Assembly: GCF_047511655.1 (NCBI RefSeq)
Contig: NC_133397.1
Coordinates: 44,158,001-44,222,000, forward strand
Source: Castor canadensis
Taxonomy: Eukaryota > Chordata > Mammalia > Rodentia > Castoridae
Direction: 5' to 3'
Length of the DNA stretch: 64,000 nt
The notes below the pieces were generated by a model, which worked only from the letters and a program-made list of their open reading frames with translations, did not search any database and was not told the origin of the DNA. Below, piece by piece: positions 58,387-64,000 of the stretch; position 1 is the stretch's first letter; every line of letters starts with the position of its first letter. The position numbers and the translations under genes were made by a program.

Positions 58387-60734
58387 TACGTTCTTAGTTC
58401 TAAAACTTAAAATCACTTATTATCAAGTGATCTTATGGCCTTTTATCTTTTTTAAGTTTGTTAGCCGTGGAACTGAAAGGTAAGGGGCCATTCTGCACTG
58501 CCACCATCAGCATGATATAAGCATCAGTGCTTACTAACTCATGTCCTTCCTCACACAGTCATTATCTATTCTATAGAACAGAACAGGGAAGCAGAATCGG
58601 CATTGCACAAGAAGCAGAAAAGCATCCTATCTTTAGCTTAAACCTACTGTGACTATTCATAGCAGATTGGGAACCAGAGCCCTAAGATTCAGAAGGACAT
58701 GGCTCTCACTTCCTAACAACTGTTTTTAATAACTATGGTTCAAATATGGTGGTAATAACTGTCAATTTTAATAACTAACAGTAATTGACTAAGGACCTTG
58801 TGATATTTGTTTATGATAACTTTCTGCGCTAGCCAAGATTGTCCATGTTATTAAAGTGAACTGTCATAGCTATTATGCTTTGAAAAATTAAACTGTTTTA
58901 TTGAAAACAAATTCTTTCATCAAGTTCTTTTCAGTAGAAGTAAATACACTAACTTTTTTCTTAAATAAAAGTCAAATTTCATCTGACAAAGCACATTTTA
59001 TTTCTTTTGAGTTCTGTCTCTCTTTCTATTGGCTTTCACTATCAGGTCAGGTGACCTTACTAAAATGAATCATTTTGGAAGAAGAAGAACATATACCCAA
59101 ACTAAGCATAGTATATGCTTAGTTATGGGAGGGCGGGGTCAGGTTTTTCTGAGCCTGTTCTCTTGCAGATTCTTTGCAGAAACTGCTGGAGAAGGGCCAA
59201 TATGGAGTCAATTCTGAAATGCTCTGCTAGCCCCTCTGGAAGAACATGTTAATTTTCCCAAACAGCCAAAGAGCTCTGCAAGGTAAAAACCGTCTTCCTG
59301 TAATGGTGAATATTTCCCTAAGGTAAAGTCTTCAGCAGGCAGCACAGATGTTGCCGTGGTGCCATATCAGGACAGTGGGAAGACACATGGCTAGAAGAAA
59401 TGAACCACAATATAAGTCTATTGGAGGCTGGGGAAGTCGAACACAGTTTTGTACGCCATCTCTCTGAACATCTTCATGTCAAGTTACTCACAGAAGCCAC
59501 AGAGATGAGAAATCCCGACTGACAGGCACTGCCAACTTAGTGAGAAATGTCAGTATTCAGAGAATATGAAGTGTAGGATTTTAACACAGAAAGAAAACAT
59601 GGATATTATTTAATCCAAATTTTTCACTTTGTATATGAGGAAATTGGGCTAAGATTGAAGACTTGGCTACCTGCCTTCTCACAATTTTATAGGAGAAGGT
59701 ATGCTGGAATTCATTATAGAAATTTGGAAGTAACCTAAATGTCCAGCAACACACTGAATAAGTAAAGTTAAATTAATTCAACCACTGTGTGCAGGGGAAT
59801 ATGATGGATTGGCTGAAGTGTGGATCTCATAAGCTCCTGAAACCGAAACTGAAATCCTATTAAAATCCATGATCAGGAAGAAATGAATTCCCAGTTTGTT
59901 CTTGAATTGCCTAAAGAAGAGGAAATGAAGTTGGGAAGGTAAGCAAGAAATGTTCATGAACACATGAACCCATGTGTGCAACATCAGGCAACCTAACTTC
60001 TAAAGCCTCTGTTTACACATCTGTCATAGAAGACATTAAATTGCCCAATGTCATACAACTAAAAGAGGATGGAATTTGGAAAGCTTATTTATTTATTTAT
60101 TTTTTTACCTTCCTGGAACTTCTGCTTGAGAAGAAAAAAAAATTCATTTCTATCCTACTCATCATTTTCCATAACACTTTACTAGTGTGTTTAATGTCCA
60201 GAAAAAAACATTGAGATGATTTTTACCTTTTTTCCCCAGATATTTTGGGATTGTGGAAACTGCCTCACTCATAGAGAGCAGTCCTCCTTGTCTTTGAACT
60301 GTAAATGAAGTGTTAGCTCAAGTTGGATCTCACCCACTGTGCTTCCTCTGAGCTAGACTCTAGGATTTTCCTCAGTGCTAAAATTCACTGTCAGGACTCA
60401 GTGCTGTTTCTCTTCCTTTCAGTCTAACTCAGAAGGACTCTATCGATTCTTCATTTGGGTCAGCAGGTGGATTTTCTCACCTCAATTGCAAGGATCTGAA
60501 TGGTGTTAGATAATTCAAACCTTCTTATCCCGGAGATGTACCACATTCCTATATATACAAATTTCTTGCCTAGGTTTCTTTTTCCCTCACAAAGAAACAT
60601 TTCAAGCATGATTAATTGTCAAAATTAAAGGATGCTCACACAGGGAGGCAAAATTATGCTGCAGGATGAAATTTCTTTAAGAAACCTAAAACATCACCTT
60701 ATTCAATGAATGTCACCCACAGGAATGAAGGACA
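58387..60734. other. Unique sequence, no supported gene
   Basis: Holds a perfect inverted repeat (59100-59124) and an exon-like segment at 59170-59281. About 59600-59670 may be an antisense MIR end ('ttgtatatgaggaaattggg'). A (TTTA)n tract lies at 60085-60104. Nothing here can be called a gene from one sequence. Confidence 0.45.
59100..59124. repeat. Perfect inverted repeat (11-bp arms, 3-nt loop)
   Basis: Arms AACTAAGCATA and TATGCTTAGTT around loop GTA, in unique sequence just upstream of the exon-like segment at 59170-59281. Confidence 0.95.
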
Positions 60735-60790
60735 TCTGCTAACTAGGGGTAACAGAATCATCTGAGTGTTCTTTTTAAAAATATACACCC
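60735..60790 (+). mobile_element. MER5/MER20-like hAT fragment
   Basis: The phrase 'taacagaatcatctgagtgt' then 'tctttttaaaaatatacacc' 'cccatctcatccca' parallels the opening of MER5A/MER20 ('...agaatcacctggggagcttttaaaaat...'). Short fragment; could extend to about 60870. Confidence 0.4.
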
Positions 60791-62189
60791 CCATCTCATC
60801 CCAACATACACAATGTGCTATATATAATTGTCTGGAGCCTGTTGTCTTCTGCAGCCTCACTGAAACTTATTTGAGATTCACTGACTAAATGAGCCATCAT
60901 TATAAATGGGAATGTGACGTAAACTCTAAGTTTGTTATTGCAAGGCAGGAGTACTAGATCAGCCTGAGTCTAGTAAAAAAAAAGTAAAACCTGTTCGTGT
61001 AATGCAGAACAATGGGCAGGATTTAACCTAGGAAATTAGTTTAAAAATGTGTTGAGAAACATGAAAGCCTAGCATGAGAATGTGAAGTAACTTAGGAATT
61101 AACAGTATCAGGAAACCAACGTCTTCACTAGAGTTGGGAAGAACCAGAGCTCAAGATGGCAATCAACTGGAAGGAACCTGAACCATCAAGGCGGAATCAC
61201 AGAGGGGTAGAAATTTTCTTTGAACTTCCTTCCTCTTGTACTCTGTGTCTCTCAATTTTCCACTCACTGACAGTACCAGAAGCCAGTTGTCAAGGAAGTC
61301 TGAAACCATTAGTCTGCAAGACACAGTGCCTACAGTATGAACAAGAAGCAGAGAATACAGATAAGAGAAAATAATAAATAACCAGAATTGGAACCACTGT
61401 CTTAATGCATTTCTCCATTGTATATAAGACAGCCTAACTTTCCTTATGCGTGAACCTCAGTTTCACTCTTATAAACACACATTTATTTTGTTATTTAAAT
61501 TTTAGTTCTTTTCAATTTTTAATTAATTTTAATTAATTAATTGGTGTACTACATAGATAATTATGTCATATATAAAGATTTTGACATTGTTATATTTTTG
61601 AAGCTGAATGGATGTGATTGCCTTACATATTTTAGTGTAATTATTTGATGGTCAAGAAAGTGCAGATTTTACTTCAATTTGAAAATTCTTATTGTTTTAT
61701 TGTATTCCCATAATAATGATCTTAAGTTTGGTTCATGCTTTTTGTAAAAATTATTTTGGATGCAAGAATATTGCTGTTGCTACTTTTTCTGAAAATCTTG
61801 GTAGGGCACTTCTCTTCCTCTAGAAATGTATACCAAAACTTGTAAATCTTTACTCAATATTTTAAACAAAGTCTTATTGAGGTGAAGAAAATACTATGGT
61901 AAGGCATTGGAGAAGATTGCTTTTTTTTAATGGATCACTCAATACTTTTCAAAAGTACAATAATAATATTAGATCTCCTCTCAAAGCATATATTGATTCC
62001 ATCTTGAGCTCTCTTATTCTCTTAGCCCATATATTTTTTTTTTCTAGAAGCAATTTGTATAGCAGCTGGCTTTGTGTATATGGAATTGGGTAGTGCTTTG
62101 CCTTGACAGCAGGGTCTTCCTTTCTGGGACTTCTTTGATACTCAACATGGGAGTCTCAGTAATCTCCATCACTCATACATACATGACCT
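60791..62189. other. Unique sequence, no supported gene
   Basis: The plus frame at 61156-61374 (72 codons) starts at an ATG in a fair translation-start context (AAGATGG), but its peptide matches no family I know. A TTAATTAA-rich stretch lies at 61510-61545. No retroposon recognised. Confidence 0.4.
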
Positions 62190-62482
62190 CATGTCAGGAG
62201 GGAAGTACTAGCTCCTTGGCCAAGCCTAGATGAATGGGAAGCGGTTGCCAAAGGATAACCACTGTCTCCTTCCAACCTGCACATAAATCATTCTGAGCAA
62301 GGTCGACACAGCTCTGACAAGATTCCCACAGGATTGAGCATGCAGTGCTATTAGTAGTAGCCCATCTGAAAATGACCTCTTGCATTAACTTTCCCTGCTC
62401 TTCCCAGGAATCATTTCCCCCAAATAAACTCAAGCTTTTGTTCCAATCTCTGCTTTCTTGAAGAACATAAGCTAAGACTGAA
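62190..62482 (+). mobile_element. Ancient LTR 3' part, family unresolved
   Basis: Ends with 'tgctcttcccaggaatcatt', 'tcccccaaataaactcaagc', 'ttttgttccaatctctgctt' and 'tcttgaagaacataagctaa', the usual layout of an old ERVL-type LTR with its polyadenylation signal AATAAA about 65 bases before the end. A 114-codon minus frame (62194-62538) runs antisense through it and is rejected. Confidence 0.4.
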
Positions 62483-62813
62483 AGGATGTGCCCTTTGCCC
62501 CAGCAGATCCCCATAGCAGAAACCAGTAAAGCCAGCACAGGATGCCCCGTGCAGGATAAGATAAACAGGATGGGGGCAGGTGGAATGTGAGGAATGTGAG
62601 GAATGTGAGCAGATTGCGAAAGACGACTAGAAGTACGTGCAAGATGTGCCCTGCCTGCTTGCTAAATGTAACCTCGTGCGCGAATACTGACCCTTGAATC
62701 TATAGACTGAGAAGTAATGTACTCTTAAATGGATAGGCTGGAAATGTATGTGGTGTTACAAACTCATTGGCTATGTACTGTGCGGGCTTTTGCTGTAACG
62801 GCAGGTAGGGGCC

Positions 62814-62820
62814 TATATAA
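62814..62820 (+). promoter_or_regulatory. TATA box of the solo LTR
   Basis: TATATAA about 90 bases upstream of the LTR polyadenylation signal, the usual spacing of U3 promoter and R-region signal. Confidence 0.6.
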
Positions 62821-62905
62821 AATCTTCCCTAAAGAGGCTCGGGGTCTTGTCTGCCCAATCGGACCTGTGCGTCTGTGTGGGAGCTTGACCCTGGCTTGCC
62901 AGCTC

Positions 62906-62911
62906 AATAAA
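62906..62911 (+). terminator. Polyadenylation signal of the solo LTR
   Basis: AATAAA within 'agctcaataaaccctgcttt', about 70 bases before the LTR 3' end. Confidence 0.6.
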
Positions 62912-62982
62912 CCCTGCTTTGTTGATTGCATTCACGCGTGACTCTCTGTCTCCCGGAGGAATAGGATTCTCGTACCCTAACA

Positions 62983-63199
62983 AAACAAATAGAAAATGTA
63001 ATTTTTTATCATATACATTATTACAGTTTGGTTTTATATATTTGTTATACTTGTGTTCTTGGCCAAAATTACCAATGACCAATCCAAAATATGCATGTGT
63101 ATTTTGTACTTTTCAAATAATTTAAATACTGTATCTATTGTTTTAAAGCCATGACATAGGCAAGATAATTAGTTTTTTATTTTATTTACTTATTTATTT
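62983..63199. other. AT-rich sequence, nothing recognised
   Basis: Ends in a TTTA-rich stretch at 63175-63199 next to the antisense ID element. Confidence 0.5.
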
Positions 63200-63277
63200 G
63201 GTGGTACTTGGGTTTGAAGTCAGGACTTTGCACTTGGTAGGCAGGTGCTCTACTGCTTGAGCCATGACCCCAGCTCT
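63200..63277 (-). repeat. ID-type unit, antisense
   Basis: Plus strand: 'ggtggtacttgggtttgaag', 'tcaggactttgcacttggta', 'ggcaggtgctctactgcttg', 'agccatgaccccagctct'. This is the reverse complement of the tRNA-like unit also found at the right end of the composite SINEs. No B1 part follows at 63278, so it is either a free ID element or a truncated composite. Confidence 0.75.
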
Positions 63278-63892
63278 GCCTTTATTTTTATAGGAAAAGA
63301 AACGAATACACAACAAAGTTAAATGATTTGCATCAATTCCTCCCTCTATTCAATGCCCATAGAATGGAGCTAAATTTAAGATTGCTGATAAGATGTATGC
63401 TGTCAAAACAGGGATCAAAAAGTTTAAGATATACATCTTTGTGAGGAGTTGCAGTGTTTTTCAGCCTATACTGTACATCAACCTTGGACAGGGAGGCTGG
63501 TGACTGTTGCTAATTTCTGGAACAACTCTCCTAATCCCAAGGAAAAGACAAAAATATAGAGGTTGGAACCTTTATTGGTGATGATCATTTGTGTCCGCCT
63601 CCCAATTATCACGCTTTAGTAACAGATTTTACTTACAAGAAAATCAAATTCTGTGTGACCTGGTGTATTTAATGAGTGGGAATATATATTTGTGATAAGG
63701 AATCAGTGACGAAATATGCTACCTTTCTCTGGCATATTTGCAATTCAGGAGAACTCAGGAGGATGAGAACAATGCATTTCTAAAAGGTATGTATTGTTAA
63801 CTAAAAGAATCAGATATTAATATATGCATAGTAAAAGGAAAGTTTTAAGCAAAGTGCCCTTCTCAGTGTCCCTTCAACAGAAAAATGTAACT

Positions 63893-63994
63893 GTGGCACT
63901 CACTTCGGCAGCATATATACTAAAATTGGAACAATACAGAGATTAGCATGGTCCCTGCAGAAAGATGACAAACAAATTCATGAAGTGTTCCATA
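63893..63994 (+). pseudogene. U6 snRNA-like copy, probably a pseudogene
   Basis: Follows U6 spliceosomal RNA from its 5' end: 'ctcacttcggcagcatatat', 'actaaaattggaacaataca', 'gagattagcatggtccctgc', 'gatgacaaacaaattcatga' and 'agtgttccata'. Compared with the usual U6 it has extra bases near the start (gtggcactc), loses three bases in the ACAGAGA-region neighbourhood (ACAGAGATTAGC instead of ACAGAGAAGATTAGC) and has changes in the highly conserved catalytic stretch. No TATA box lies about 30 bases upstream and no T-run terminator follows (aagaaaa at the end), so a retroposed dead copy is most likely. An A-rich tail may continue past the window. Confidence 0.8.
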
Positions 63995-64000
63995 AGAAAA

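Larger units (their letters stand above)
62543..62982 (+). mobile_element. Young solo LTR of an endogenous retrovirus
   Basis: About 440 bp beginning TGCCCCGTGCAGG and ending TACCCTAACA, compatible with TG...CA LTR ends. It has a TATA box (62814-62820), a polyadenylation signal (62906-62911), and a three-fold 9-bp repeat GAATGTGAG near its start (about 62583-62609), an upstream-enhancer-like layout. CpG dinucleotides are kept at several places (GTGCGCGAATACTG, CACGCGTGAC, CCCGGAGG), unlike the CpG-poor surroundings, so it is much younger than the MaLR copies. No gag, pol or env sequence flanks it, hence a solo LTR. Ends are approximate and no clear flanking duplication was found. Likely ERV1 (gamma-like) or ERV2; not decided. 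Confidence 0.7.

Noticed and set aside
62194..62538. 114-codon minus-strand open frame
   Set aside because: Lies antisense over LTR-like sequence; no retroviral or cellular domain recognised.
1..64000. CRISPR arrays, bacterial operons, insertion sequences and phage genes
   Set aside because: No regularly spaced repeats, ribosome binding sites or dense coding; the repeats are mammalian retroposons.

Overview
The window reads as gene-poor, AT-rich nuclear DNA from a rodent. Retained marks are antisense and sense copies of B1-type (7SL-derived) SINEs, ID-type (tRNA-derived) SINEs, and composite B1+ID elements. The linker and tail wording of the composites (an AAAAAACCCATCACAAAAAA-type linker followed by GGCTGGTGGAGTGGCTCAA) and the L1 3' ends match what I recall from Castorimorpha, most likely the beaver Castor. 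That species call comes from memory of repeat wording, not from a search. No protein-coding exon can be supported. Every open frame seen is short, lacks recognisable domains, and usually lies inside a repeat. The DNA is therefore intergenic or part of a very large intron.

Layout. 1-13.3 kb: mostly unique AT-rich sequence with a flanked TcMar-Tigger-like element (1815-2141), old MIR and MaLR pieces, one ID element and a long L2 3' end (8.84-9.35 kb). 13.3-17.7 kb: a dense block of a composite SINE, old L1 pieces, a MaLR LTR split by a B1, a second composite SINE inside an L1, and L2 and MIR pieces. 17.7-29.4 kb: about 11.7 kb with only one recent SINE and one (TG)n(AG)n microsatellite. 29.4-36 kb: old L1, MIR, L2 and MER5-like relics. 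36.9-39.8 kb: a homopyrimidine mirror repeat, then a nested pair of L1 elements and an antisense L1 relic. 40-46 kb: one well preserved MaLR LTR and unresolved ancient repeats. 46.1-50.8 kb: the densest part, with a GAAA microsatellite, four antisense or sense B1/ID composites, a free B1, an antisense L1 ORF2 relic interrupted twice, an MLT1 LTR and two MIRs. 51-57.7 kb: mostly unique sequence. 57.7-64 kb: two more composite SINEs, an old LTR, a much fresher CpG-bearing solo LTR (about 62.54-62.98 kb), an ID-like piece and a U6 snRNA-like copy ending at the window edge.

No genes work together here; the history is one of retroposon accumulation. The most informative items are the datable insertion layers (L1 in L1, SINE in L1, B1 in MaLR), two three-part B1-B1-ID SINEs, one with a perfect 12-bp target duplication, a young solo LTR with promoter and polyadenylation signals, and several perfect hairpins or mirror repeats in otherwise unique sequence. 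I found no convincing new biological system.
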